16,089 nt of DNA from Prevotella sp. UBA2711 (GCA_002354095.1 DEKX01000022.1:1-16089), one strand, 5' to 3'; counted from the stretch's first letter, positions 1 through 8,405 are shown. Made by a program: numbers and translations. The notes: a model not told the origin generated them from the sequence alone.

Positions 1-52
1 GCAGGGCAACGTGCTGAAGCGTGTGACCTCGGGTGACAGCGGGGACATCTAA
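1..52 (+). CDS. 3' end of a probable HU-like DNA-binding protein (partial)
   Basis: Only the last 16 codons are in the window; the reading frame starts at base 2 and reads QGNVLKRVTSGDSGDI followed by TAA at 50-52. The fragment resembles the end of the Bacteroidota HU-like (HU-HIG type) DNA-binding proteins, which often finish with VLKRVTSG and a Gly/Ser/acidic tail. The smalltalk-type gene just downstream supports this, because such genes commonly follow HU-family genes. The same frame stays open after the TAA for 22 more codons of Gly/Ser-rich composition, so the original C-terminus probably lay at 121. The family call rests on a short fragment plus context and is tentative. Confidence 0.45.
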   Translation, partial: QGNVLKRVTSGDSGDI

Positions 53-121
53 GACCCTGAGGCTGAGGGTGGCAGCACTCACAGCGGTGGCAATGCAAGC
101 GGGCCTTCTGCCGAAGGATAG
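53..121 (+). pseudogene. Untranslated remnant of the Gly/Ser-rich tail of the upstream gene
   Basis: In frame with the partial CDS ending at 52, bases 53-121 read DPEAEGGSTHSGGNASGPSA-EG and then TAG (119-121). This composition matches the disordered Gly/Ser/acidic tails of Bacteroidota HU-like proteins, and the GC content looks coding, unlike the AT-rich repeats that begin at 122. The simplest reading is that a sense codon at 50-52 (for example CAA, GAA or AAA) became TAA. The DNA-binding domain would be unaffected, so the gene may still work with a shorter tail. Confidence 0.45.
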
Positions 122-142
122 TTCATAGTTCATAATTCATAG
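122..142 (+). repeat. Heptamer repeat TTCATAG/TTCATAA, three copies
   Basis: Three adjacent 7-bp units: TTCATAG (122-128), TTCATAA (129-135), TTCATAG (136-142). The tract starts right at the TAG of the old reading frame and abuts the long inverted repeat. A second block of the same heptamer, in the same orientation, lies on the other side of the inverted repeat (260-280). Confidence 0.8.
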
Positions 143-251
143 TCACACAGAAATCACGGAAATTCACAGAAATCTTAATCTATGCCGTGGGAAATCAAAG
201 AATCTATCGGAGCACCAATGTTTCTGTGATTTCTGTGAATTTCTGTGTGAC
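142..251. repeat. 110-bp imperfect inverted repeat flanked by heptamers
   Basis: The left arm (142-173) is complementary to the right arm (221-251). The outer 13 bp pair perfectly (GTCACACAGAAAT with ATTTCTGTGTGAC); the inner part pairs with two single-base bulges and one mismatch. Each arm is itself built from a 9-10 bp unit, CACAGAAAT plus T or C. A centre of about 47 nt has no obvious ORF. The element lies between the HU-like gene and the smalltalk gene and is flanked on both sides by direct TTCATAG heptamers. It could be a MITE-like element, a transcribed hairpin or a REP-like repeat; nothing seen here decides between them. Confidence 0.7.
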
Positions 252-252
252 A

Positions 253-280
253 TTAATAATTCATAGTTCATAGTTCATAG
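253..280 (+). repeat. Heptamer repeat TTCATAG, three exact copies
   Basis: TTCATAG occurs at 260-266, 267-273 and 274-280, preceded by a degenerate TTAATAA unit at 253-259. The tract ends 3 bp before the ATG of the small gene, so it occupies the position where a ribosome binding site would lie. No Shine-Dalgarno-like sequence is present. Confidence 0.8.
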
Positions 281-283
281 TTT

Positions 284-391
284 ATGAAGAAAGAAACTTG
301 GAAATTGGTGATTCAGATACTGGTTAGTATCCTCACCGCAATGGGAACGGCATTAGGCACTACCTCTTGCATGGGACATGGACCATTCTGA
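284..391 (+). CDS. Smalltalk-family small protein, 35 aa
   Basis: This short ORF encodes MKKETWKLVIQILVSILTAM followed by GTALGTTSCMGHGPF and a TGA stop at 389-391. The start MKKETWK, one hydrophobic helix (about residues 8-25) and the TTSCM near the end match the small Bacteroidota family annotated as smalltalk protein, whose function is unknown. It is probably a single-pass membrane peptide; the GTTSC stretch resembles a lipobox, but its position so close to the C-terminus makes lipidation doubtful. It follows the HU-like gene, as is usual for the family. An N-acetylmuramoyl-L-alanine amidase gene, often a third partner, is absent here: the next gene is menD on the other strand. Confidence 0.8.
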   Translation: MKKETWKLVIQILVSILTAMGTALGTTSCMGHGPF

Positions 392-413
392 AATGAGGAA
401 TGAGTAATGAAAA
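391..413 (+). repeat. Heptamer repeat AATGAGN, about three copies
   Basis: Units AATGAGG, AATGAGT and AATGAAA put ATG at 393, 400 and 407, exactly 7 bp apart. The tract begins at the last base of the smalltalk stop codon and runs into the terminator stem. The same kind of tract occurs at 10774-10830. Confidence 0.7.
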
Positions 414-445
414 ATCCCTGCCGAGCTTTTGGGCTTGGCAGGGAT
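414..445. terminator. Bidirectional intrinsic terminator between smalltalk gene and menD operon
   Basis: ATCCCTGCCGAGC (414-426) pairs with GCTTGGCAGGGAT (433-445) across a 6-nt loop, giving 13 pairs including one G-T. On the - strand the stem is followed by a T run (from A410-A414), so it fits best as the terminator of the ROK-menF-menD operon, 37 nt past the menD stop. On the + strand the downstream GTTTGATTTT is a weaker T tract, 23 nt past the smalltalk stop. Confidence 0.8.
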
Positions 446-482
446 GTTTGATTTTAATATTCTAAATCTTCGCCTACAAGGA

Positions 483-2048
<1,566 letters not shown>

Positions 2049-2069
2049 TGGCGTTATTTCGTTATTACG

Positions 2070-3092
2070 CTATTCTGTCTCAATCACACGACGCATGGTG
2101 TCGAGTTTGATTTCCGTCTCCTGCCACTCCTGTTCCTCCTGGCTGTCGGTGAGGATGCCACCACCCGCATACAGTCTGTAGCCATTGGTGAAGAGCTGCA
2201 TGCAACGCAGGGTGACGAAGAGATTGGTAGCCTCGCCCACATGCAACGGCCCCATGAAGCCGCTGTAGTAGTTGCGGTCGTGGTGTTCGTTGTGCAGGAT
2301 GAACTGGAACGCCTGCTGTTTAGGAAGTCCGCAGACGGCAGGTGTGGGATGGAGCGCCTGAATCAGTTCGCCCACCGCTTTATTATTATATAATGTGAAA
2401 TCGAAATCGCTACGCAGATGAGCCAGATGACCAGCACGGATGGTGCGAGGTCCCGTCTCACGGAAATCGGCGGTAAACTGCTCCAACTGTTCGGTGATAT
2501 AGGTTGCCACATAACGCTGTTCCTGTATGTTCTTATCGCTCCAACGGACATCTTCGCTGAAAGGCATGGTGCCAGCCAGAGCCACCGTGCGCCACTGCTG
2601 TTGACCACCCGACAACAGGATCTCGGGGGTAGCAGCGAGCCACATACCACTCTGGGGGGTAGATACCAGACAGATCATCATGCGGGGGTAACGTTCGCAG
2701 GCACGTCGGTATAAATCGACAGGACGCACGTCACTGTCGGCAGGAATGAAGATGCTACGTGAGAGTACCAGTTTGGAGAAATCGCCACACTGCAAACGGG
2801 CATGGAAATTGGAAAAGTCGATATGATAGTCCGTACGAGGGTCGTTAGCCACAGAGGGAGAAGCCGTCTGTGGCATGTCGCAGATGTCGTCCCATACGGG
2901 TTCATGACTGATGATATCGGGGCGGATAACGAGGATAGGCAGTGAGGCGGAAGGAGCAAACGGAGCCACCACGAAACCAGAGCAGTCACTGAGTTCAGAG
3001 AGCGACCCCACTTCGAGCACGGCATCCGATGTCTGTTTGATGAGCGTGTGTTGCTGCTCATAAGGCAAACGGAAAAGGGCAAAACTCGACAT
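2070..3092 (-). CDS. menF: Isochorismate synthase (chorismate-binding enzyme)
   Basis: Converts chorismate to isochorismate, the substrate of MenD. At 340 aa it is a single chorismate-binding domain with a short variable N-terminus. Visible motifs are DFSKLVLSR with the general-base lysine K107, ATPEILL with E157, LAGT (172-175), E191, HPTPAVCGLP (248-257), YYSGFMG (275-281), AGGGI (309-313), and EWQETEIK (322-329) with the Mg-binding glutamates. It starts 2 nt after the thioesterase stop and ends 21 nt before menD, so all three are cotranscribed. Anthranilate or aminodeoxychorismate synthase is less likely because of the K/E pair and the menD neighbour; EntC for a siderophore is a remote alternative without any ent genes nearby. 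Confidence 0.92.
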   Translation of the reverse strand: MSSFALFRLPYEQQHTLIKQTSDAVLEVGSLSELSDCSGFVVAPFAPSASLPILVIRPDIISHEPVWDDICDMPQTASPSVANDPRTDYHIDFSNFHARLQCGDFSKLVLSRSIFIPADSDVRPVDLYRRACERYPRMMICLVSTPQSGMWLAATPEILLSGGQQQWRTVALAGTMPFSEDVRWSDKNIQEQRYVATYITEQLEQFTADFRETGPRTIRAGHLAHLRSDFDFTLYNNKAVGELIQALHPTPAVCGLPKQQAFQFILHNEHHDRNYYSGFMGPLHVGEATNLFVTLRCMQLFTNGYRLYAGGGILTDSQEEQEWQETEIKLDTMRRVIETE

Positions 3093-3094
3093 GG

Positions 3095-3508
3095 CTACTT
3101 ACGGTTTTTGATGATGTAATTGGTGACACGGACGGTGGAAATCAACTCACCGGCAGTGTTCTTGATATCCACATTCCACACATGCAACGTATTGCCACGA
3201 TGCTGCAAACGGGCGTATGCCGTTACGGTATCGCCCTCGCTGACAGCCTGCACATGACTGCCACTGACCTCAATGCCCACACAGGCACAGTCGGCACAGA
3301 GCGCTGACGAGCCTACCCCAGCCACATTCTCAGCCAAGGCGAGCGAAGCACCACCACTGAGGAAACCAAAGGGTTGGCGATTGCGCTCATCAACCTCCAT
3401 ACGTGCCATACAAGTATCGTCCTCAGGTGTAGAGATAAACTCCATCCCGAGGGCGGTACTAAGATTGGGCTTACTATTTATAATCTTATTGATTCTTTCT
3501 ACGTTCAT
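3095..3508 (-). CDS. Hotdog-fold acyl-CoA thioesterase, possible DHNA-CoA thioesterase
   Basis: A 137-aa single-domain hotdog protein of the PaaI/YdiI type. The core helix motif is RQPFGFLSGGASLALAE (44-60), with the conserved Q45 and the catalytic-type acid E60. The position that is usually His (HGG) is Ser51 here. Being cotranscribed with menF and menD, it is a good candidate for hydrolysing 1,4-dihydroxy-2-naphthoyl-CoA (MenI role), though another acyl-CoA cannot be excluded. The ATG at 3508 was chosen over an upstream in-frame start at 3571: the latter would overlap the preceding ROK gene by 62 bp and adds unlike sequence, while 3508 leaves one base after its TAA. Two nt separate it from menF. 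Confidence 0.85.
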   Translation of the reverse strand: MNVERINKIINSKPNLSTALGMEFISTPEDDTCMARMEVDERNRQPFGFLSGGASLALAENVAGVGSSALCADCACVGIEVSGSHVQAVSEGDTVTAYARLQHRGNTLHVWNVDIKNTAGELISTVRVTNYIIKNRK

Positions 3509-3509
3509 T

Positions 3510-4490
3510 TTACTTAAACAGTGAATATTCAGGTACTTCCCAAGCCAGGGCACTGGCACCCAGTACATCACGCTCCCGATCGTCCAGCTTCGAAATATGG
3601 ATTTTCACCTTGCCACGCATATTGCCGAATACATATTTATCGAAAGCTTCACGGGTGGGCTCCAACAACCAGTTGCCTGCATGCGAGATGCCACCGGTGA
3701 GGATGATAGCCTCCGGATTGACGAGCGAGGCGTAGTTAGCCAGCCCGAGTCCGAAATAATGACCTGTGCGACGATATACCTCAATAGCCATCTCATCGCC
3801 CTGATCACAACACTCCTTGATGGTGCGTGGGGTCAGTTTCTCCAAATTGCGCATGAGCGACGGAGCATCGGAAGCCTCCATGAGTTCCCGAGCCGTAAGC
3901 ACAATGCCTTTGGCACCTACGTAGGCTTCAAGACAGCCATCCTTGCCACAACCGCAACGGCGTCCGTCTTCCACCACGCACGTATGACCGAGTTCGCCAG
4001 CGAAACCTTGGTAACCCTGATGCTCGTGACCGGCAGAGAAGAAACAACTGCCAAGTCCGACACCTATACTAATAACTATAAAATCTTTCATACCATGAGC
4101 CGAGCCGAAGGTATGCTCGCCCAATGCTGAGATATGCGCATCGTTGGCAACGGCAACAGCCAGTCCTAAGCGGTCGCGCAACATAGCTGCCAGAGGCACC
4201 TCTCCCTTCCAAGGCAGGTTGGCGGCATTGATGATGCTGCCCGAAATAAAACTGGCACTGGGCGCACTGATGCCCACCGAGCGGATTTTGTCGTAGCCGC
4301 CATTGGCTTCCATCATTTCCACCAACTTCTCAGCTAAAACCGTCACGAAATTATTGACATCCAAATAATCTGTCGTCACAAAACCGTCTTCGGCAATAAT
4401 ATTGCCACGAATATCCACAATGGCATAGGTAGTACGCTCATTGCTGATGTCAACTCCGATAACGCGTGTCTTGATTCTGTCTTCTCCCAT
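3510..4490 (-). CDS. ROK-family sugar-kinase-like protein A
   Basis: A 326-aa ROK protein with no N-terminal helix-turn-helix, so a kinase-type rather than NagC/Mlc repressor-type ROK. Of the three paralogues it keeps the most kinase features: ANDAHISALGE with the catalytic aspartate at D117, GELGH (165-169) and CGCGKDGCLE (179-188) for zinc and sugar binding, and an intact TGG (265-267) in the nucleotide-binding region. The N-terminal phosphate loop, usually DIGGT, reads DISNE (14-18). The substrate is unknown; glucose, N-acetylmannosamine and allose are known for the family. The ATG at 4490 was chosen over an in-frame start at 4550, which would overlap the preceding gene. It ends YSLFK like its paralogues and is one base from the thioesterase start. 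Confidence 0.88.
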   Translation of the reverse strand: MGEDRIKTRVIGVDISNERTTYAIVDIRGNIIAEDGFVTTDYLDVNNFVTVLAEKLVEMMEANGGYDKIRSVGISAPSASFISGSIINAANLPWKGEVPLAAMLRDRLGLAVAVANDAHISALGEHTFGSAHGMKDFIVISIGVGLGSCFFSAGHEHQGYQGFAGELGHTCVVEDGRRCGCGKDGCLEAYVGAKGIVLTARELMEASDAPSLMRNLEKLTPRTIKECCDQGDEMAIEVYRRTGHYFGLGLANYASLVNPEAIILTGGISHAGNWLLEPTREAFDKYVFGNMRGKVKIHISKLDDRERDVLGASALAWEVPEYSLFK

Positions 4491-4516
4491 GAAATTTAGT
4501 TGTTTGTTTTTAGTTT

Positions 4517-5503
4517 CTATTTGAATAATGAATATTCCTTCACATCCCATGCCAGGGCACTGGCTCCCAGCAAATCGCGCTCATTATTATTGAGCGGCGA
4601 AATCAGGAGTTCTATCTTACCCCTGAGGTTCTGGAAGATGTGAGCATCGAACGTCTGCCGAACGGCATCCATGAGCCACTTGTCATAGACCATCATGTCG
4701 CCCGTCAGGATAATAGCCTCAGGGTCGATCAGTGAGGCATAGACCGCCAAACCCATACCCAGATACTCACCCGTACGACGGAATGCCTCGATAGCCACCT
4801 CGTCGCCTTGCTCGCAGGCATCAGCCACATCCTTGATGCAGAACGTTTCCTTCCCTGAGAGCAGACTGCTCTTGCCCGTTTCGCTGATGACCTCATGAAC
4901 CGTTTCCACCAGTCCGCGGGCTGAGGTGTATTCCTCCACACAACCCTTATGGCCACAGGTACACTGGCGCCCGTTCTCAATCAGACACAGGTGACCGAAC
5001 TCACCAGCGAAACCACTGGCACCCAGATGGGGACGTCCGTCGATGTAGATGCAACTGCCTACCCCGCCATGACTGCTGACCGTCACGACGACGAAGTCGC
5101 GCAATCCTCGAGCGGCACCGAACGATTTTTCACCATCGGCAGTGACATGTGCATCGTTGCCCAATGCCACAGCCAGTCCTAAGCGGTCGCGCAACATAGC
5201 TGCCAAGGGCACATGTCCCTTCCACGGCATATTGGAAGCATTCTCCATACTGCCTGTCAGGAAATTACCACTGGGGGCACTCACACCCACCGAACGGATA
5301 GACTCATAGCCACCGTTCTTCTCGACCATCGTGATAATCTTATCACTGAGGATGGTGACATACTCTGCCACATTCGTATAATCAGTAGTGGGGAAACTCT
5401 CCTTAGCGACGATGCTTCCCTGTAAATCCACGATGGCATAGGCGGTCAGCTCGGTACTGATGTCGATACCTATTACGTGTCGTTTTATCTTATGTTCGTC
5501 CAT
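4517..5503 (-). CDS. ROK-family sugar-kinase-like protein B
   Basis: A 328-aa paralogue of ROK-A and ROK-C in tandem with them. It keeps the catalytic aspartate D117 (LGNDAHVTADGE), GEFGH (167-171) and the zinc motif CTCGHKGCVE (181-190). The phosphate loop reads DISTE, the adenosine-site TGG has become TGD (267-269), and the loop at 141-150 (TVSSHGGVGS) is two residues longer than in the other two. These changes may alter nucleotide or sugar binding. It begins 12 nt after ROK-C and ends 26 nt before ROK-A. Shared stretches such as AMLRDRLGLAVA show recent common ancestry by tandem duplication. Confidence 0.87.
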   Translation of the reverse strand: MDEHKIKRHVIGIDISTELTAYAIVDLQGSIVAKESFPTTDYTNVAEYVTILSDKIITMVEKNGGYESIRSVGVSAPSGNFLTGSMENASNMPWKGHVPLAAMLRDRLGLAVALGNDAHVTADGEKSFGAARGLRDFVVVTVSSHGGVGSCIYIDGRPHLGASGFAGEFGHLCLIENGRQCTCGHKGCVEEYTSARGLVETVHEVISETGKSSLLSGKETFCIKDVADACEQGDEVAIEAFRRTGEYLGMGLAVYASLIDPEAIILTGDMMVYDKWLMDAVRQTFDAHIFQNLRGKIELLISPLNNNERDLLGASALAWDVKEYSLFK

Positions 5504-5515
5504 GCGTACTCGTTT

Positions 5516-6496
5516 TTATTTGAACAGCGAATATTCCTTCACACCCCATGCCAGCACACTGGCTCCCAACACATTGATCTCACGGTTATCCTGCTCGGAT
5601 ATCAGCAACCTGACCTGACCCTTGAGATTATGGAAGACATGCGCCTCGAAAGCCTCGTCAGTGGGTTCCAACAGCCATTTGCCCGCCTGAGCTACGATAC
5701 CCGAAAGGATGATGGCCTCAGGGTTGAGCAGCGAGGCGTAATTAGCCAGTACCACACCCAAGGCATGACCCGTGCGACGCATCACCTCCTGAGCCAGCTG
5801 GTCGCCTTTATCGCAAAATTCAACTATCAAACCCACTGTCAACTGCTGTACGGAGCGCATCAGCGAGGGCTGGTCGCTCTCAGCCAATACCTCCTGTGCC
5901 GTCTGCAACACACCTGCTACTGCCGTATATCGCTCCAGGCACCCCTTCTTACCACAACCACAGGGGCGTCCATTCAACTTGTAAGTAGTATGTCCCAACT
6001 CACCGGCAAAGGCATGAGTGCCCTGATAGATATTGCCACGGCTATAGAAACAGCTGCCCGTACCACTGCTCATATTGACGGCAATAAAATCTTTCATACC
6101 GTGAGCTGCTCCGAAGGCATGCTCAGCCAAGGCAATCACATTGGCATTATTATCGACAGCCACAGCCACGCCCAGACGGTCGCGCAACATGGCTGACAGG
6201 GGGACGATACCCTTCCAAGGGAAATTGGGCGAGTTCTCAATACAACCTGTATAGAAATTACCACTGGGCACACTGATACCCACAGAGCGTATATCCATGA
6301 AACCGCCATTGGCTTCACAGATAGTGACGATGGCATCAGAGAGTTTAGCCACGAAGCCGCTGATATTGGGGTAGTCGGTGGTGACAAACTCATCACGGGC
6401 CATTATCTCACCACGGATATTCACAATACCGTATGCCGTCCTGTCAATACGGATGTCAACCCCCACGACTTTCGACTTGAAATTATTATCAATCAT
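5516..6496 (-). CDS. ROK-family protein C, probably without kinase activity
   Basis: First gene of the - strand operon, 326 aa, same fold as ROK-A and ROK-B. It keeps GELGH (165-169) and the CGCGKKGCLE zinc motif (179-188), but the catalytic aspartate is replaced: the motif usually written NDAN reads NNAN (N117, codon 6146-6148). The TGG of ROK-A is SGI (265-267), and the phosphate loop is DIRID. The rest of the protein is well conserved, so this is not a decayed gene; it may act as a sugar sensor or as a partner subunit in mixed ROK oligomers. No helix-turn-helix is present, so direct DNA binding is unlikely. The promoter TTTG-N20-TATATTTG lies 23 nt upstream. Confidence 0.87.
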   Translation of the reverse strand: MIDNNFKSKVVGVDIRIDRTAYGIVNIRGEIMARDEFVTTDYPNISGFVAKLSDAIVTICEANGGFMDIRSVGISVPSGNFYTGCIENSPNFPWKGIVPLSAMLRDRLGVAVAVDNNANVIALAEHAFGAAHGMKDFIAVNMSSGTGSCFYSRGNIYQGTHAFAGELGHTTYKLNGRPCGCGKKGCLERYTAVAGVLQTAQEVLAESDQPSLMRSVQQLTVGLIVEFCDKGDQLAQEVMRRTGHALGVVLANYASLLNPEAIILSGIVAQAGKWLLEPTDEAFEAHVFHNLKGQVRLLISEQDNREINVLGASVLAWGVKEYSLFK

Positions 6497-6519
6497 ATTG
6501 TTGCGTTAGTAATAATTCG

Positions 6520-6551
6520 CAAATATAGAAAGTTTTCTTCATTCAGCCAAA
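6520..6551 (-). promoter_or_regulatory. Promoter of the ROK-thioesterase-menF-menD operon
   Basis: On the - strand TTTG (6548-6551), a 20-nt spacer and TATATTTG (6520-6527) match the Bacteroidota -33/-7 promoter TTTG-N19/20-TAnnTTTG. Transcription should start about 16 nt before the ROK-C ATG. No other such promoter was noticed in the operon's internal gaps. Confidence 0.75.
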
Positions 6552-6607
6552 TATTGTCAGTATTTTTAGCAATTATTTAACGTAGAAGGCACTCAGAATG
6601 AAAAAAA
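6533..6607. repeat. Inverted repeat in the divergent promoter region
   Basis: TTTTCTTCATTC (6533-6544) and GAATGAAAAAAA (6596-6607) are inverted copies with one mismatch, separated by 51 bp. The left arm falls between the -33 and -7 elements of the ROK operon promoter, so a bound regulator could block it. The arms are AT-rich, so chance is possible. Confidence 0.3.
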
Positions 6608-6622
6608 AGTCTAAAATGCAGG

Positions 6623-6649
6623 TTGTATCAGATAAATTTCGTATCTTTG
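6623..6649 (+). promoter_or_regulatory. Promoter of the lysS operon
   Basis: A perfect Bacteroidota -7 element TATCTTTG lies at 6642-6649, 28 nt before the first lysS ATG. The best -33 candidate is TTG at 6623-6625 with a 16-nt spacer, shorter than the 19-20 nt of the other promoters in this window, so the -33 assignment is weak. Confidence 0.6.
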
Positions 6650-6677
6650 CAACCATTATTCAATATACAGAAAAACA

Positions 6678-8405
6678 ATGATGAACGTTTTAGAACTCAG
6701 TGAACAAGAGATTGGCAGACGTGAGAGCCTGCAGGAATTGCGCCAAATGGGTATCAATCCTTACCCTGCAGCTGAATATTCCACCAATGCCTTCTCGACA
6801 GATATCCGTGACAATTTCCATGATGAGGACGAGCCTCGACAGGTGTGCATCGCAGGTCGAATGATGAGCCGTCGTGTCATGGGAAAAGCCAGTTTTGCAG
6901 AAATTCAGGATAGCAAAGGCAGAATCCAAGTGTATATTTCTCGCGACGACTTGTGTCCTGGCGAGGATAAGGATCTATATAATAAGGTGTTCAAGCGCTT
7001 GCTGGACATTGGTGACTTCATCGGTGTGAAGGGTTTCGTATTCCGTACCCAGACGGGCGAAATCAGTGTGCATGCCCAGGAGCTGACCCTGCTATCGAAA
7101 TCGCTGAAACCTCTGCCCATCGTGAAATACAAGGACGGTGTGGCATACGATAAATTTGAAGACCCCGAACTGCGCTACCGTCAGCGCTATGTTGACTTGG
7201 TGGTGAATGACGGGGTGAAGGAAACCTTCTTGCAGCGTGCCACCGTGATTCGCACTTTAAGAAAAGTACTCGACGAGGCTGGTTATACGGAGGTGGAGAC
7301 CCCTACCCTGCAGATGATTGCAGGCGGTGCCTCGGCACGTCCGTTTATCACGCACTTCAATGCACTGGATCAGGACATGTATATGCGTATTGCCACCGAG
7401 CTCTATCTGAAGCGCCTCATCGTAGGTGGCTTCGAGGGTGTTTACGAGATTGGCAAGAACTTCCGCAACGAGGGTATGGATCGCAACCACAATCCTGAGT
7501 TCACCTGTATGGAGCTCTATGTTCAATATAAGGACTACAACTGGATGATGTCGTTTACGGAGAAGTTGCTGGAAACCATCTGTATTGCCGTGAATGGCAA
7601 GCCAGAGCGTGAGATTGACGGCAATATCGTGTCGTTCAAGGCTCCCTACCGCCGTCTGCCTATCCTCGATGCTATCAAGGAGAAGACCGGTTTCGACTGC
7701 GACGGCAAGACGGAGGAGGAAATCCGTGCGTTCTGCAAGGAGAAAGGCATGGAGGTGGACGAGACCATGGGTAAGGGCAAACTCATTGACGAACTCTTCG
7801 GTGAGTTCTGCGAGGGTACTTTCATCCAGCCTACGTTCATCACCGACTATCCTGTGGAGATGTCGCCTCTGACCAAGATGCACCGTTCGAAGCCCGGACT
7901 GACGGAGCGTTTCGAGTTGATGGTAAACGGTAAGGAGTTGGCTAATGCCTACTCGGAGCTGAACGACCCCATCGACCAGGAGGAACGCTTCATTGAACAG
8001 ATGAAACTGGCTGACAAGGGCGACGACGAGGCTATGATTATTGACCAAGACTTCCTGCGTGCCCTGCAATACGGTATGCCTCCCACATCGGGTATCGGAA
8101 TCGGTATCGACCGTCTGGTGATGCTGATGACGGGTAAGACGTTCATCCAGGAGGTGCTGTTCTTCCCACAGATGAAGCCCGAAAAGAAGATTCCTCAGTC
8201 GTCGGTGGCTGAATGGGCAGAAATCGGTGTGGCAGAAGAGTGGGTTCCCGTGTTGCGCAAGGCAGGCTTCAACCTCATCTCGAACATCAAGGACGAGAAG
8301 GCTCAGGGCTTGCAACAGAAGATTGGCGACATTGTGAAGAAATACAAGCTGGAGATGACCAAGCCATCAGTCGATGAAATCGCTGCATGGATTGAGAAGG
8401 TATAA
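6678..8405 (+). CDS. lysS: Lysyl-tRNA synthetase, class II
   Basis: Charges tRNA-Lys with lysine in the cytosol. At 575 aa it has the N-terminal OB-fold anticodon-binding domain (about 50-145, with VCIAGRMMSRRVMGK and GRIQVYIS), then the class II catalytic core: FRNEGMDRNHNPEF (262-275) is motif 2 and GIGIGIDRLVML (472-483) is motif 3. Residues from about 505 form a C-terminal extension typical of Bacteroidota LysRS, beyond the roughly 500 aa of E. coli LysS. Two ATGs sit in tandem at 6678 and 6681; the first is used here but the second is equally possible. The stop overlaps the gpsA start by one base (TAATG), so the two are translationally coupled. Confidence 0.97.
   Translation: MMNVLELSEQEIGRRESLQELRQMGINPYPAAEYSTNAFSTDIRDNFHDEDEPRQVCIAGRMMSRRVMGKASFAEIQDSKGRIQVYISRDDLCPGEDKDLYNKVFKRLLDIGDFIGVKGFVFRTQTGEISVHAQELTLLSKSLKPLPIVKYKDGVAYDKFEDPELRYRQRYVDLVVNDGVKETFLQRATVIRTLRKVLDEAGYTEVETPTLQMIAGGASARPFITHFNALDQDMYMRIATELYLKRLIVGGFEGVYEIGKNFRNEGMDRNHNPEFTCMELYVQYKDYNWMMSFTEKLLETICIAVNGKPEREIDGNIVSFKAPYRRLPILDAIKEKTGFDCDGKTEEEIRAFCKEKGMEVDETMGKGKLIDELFGEFCEGTFIQPTFITDYPVEMSPLTKMHRSKPGLTERFELMVNGKELANAYSELNDPIDQEERFIEQMKLADKGDDEAMIIDQDFLRALQYGMPPTSGIGIGIDRLVMLMTGKTFIQEVLFFPQMKPEKKIPQSSVAEWAEIGVAEEWVPVLRKAGFNLISNIKDEKAQGLQQKIGDIVKKYKLEMTKPSVDEIAAWIEKV

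Noticed and set aside
3095..3571. Longer thioesterase start at 3571
   Set aside because: It overlaps the ROK-A coding end by 62 bp and the extra residues do not resemble the family; 3508 fits the operon spacing.
5477..6196. 239-codon open frame on the + strand opposite ROK-C
   Set aside because: Shadow of the ROK gene, and it would also cover the start of ROK-B on the other strand.
3510..6496. ROK proteins as NagC/Mlc-type repressors
   Set aside because: None has an N-terminal helix-turn-helix domain; each begins directly with the kinase fold at about residue 10.
7257..8315. Long open frame (352 codons) on the - strand opposite lysS
   Set aside because: Shadow of the catalytic domain of LysRS; its Leu/His-rich product has no family features.
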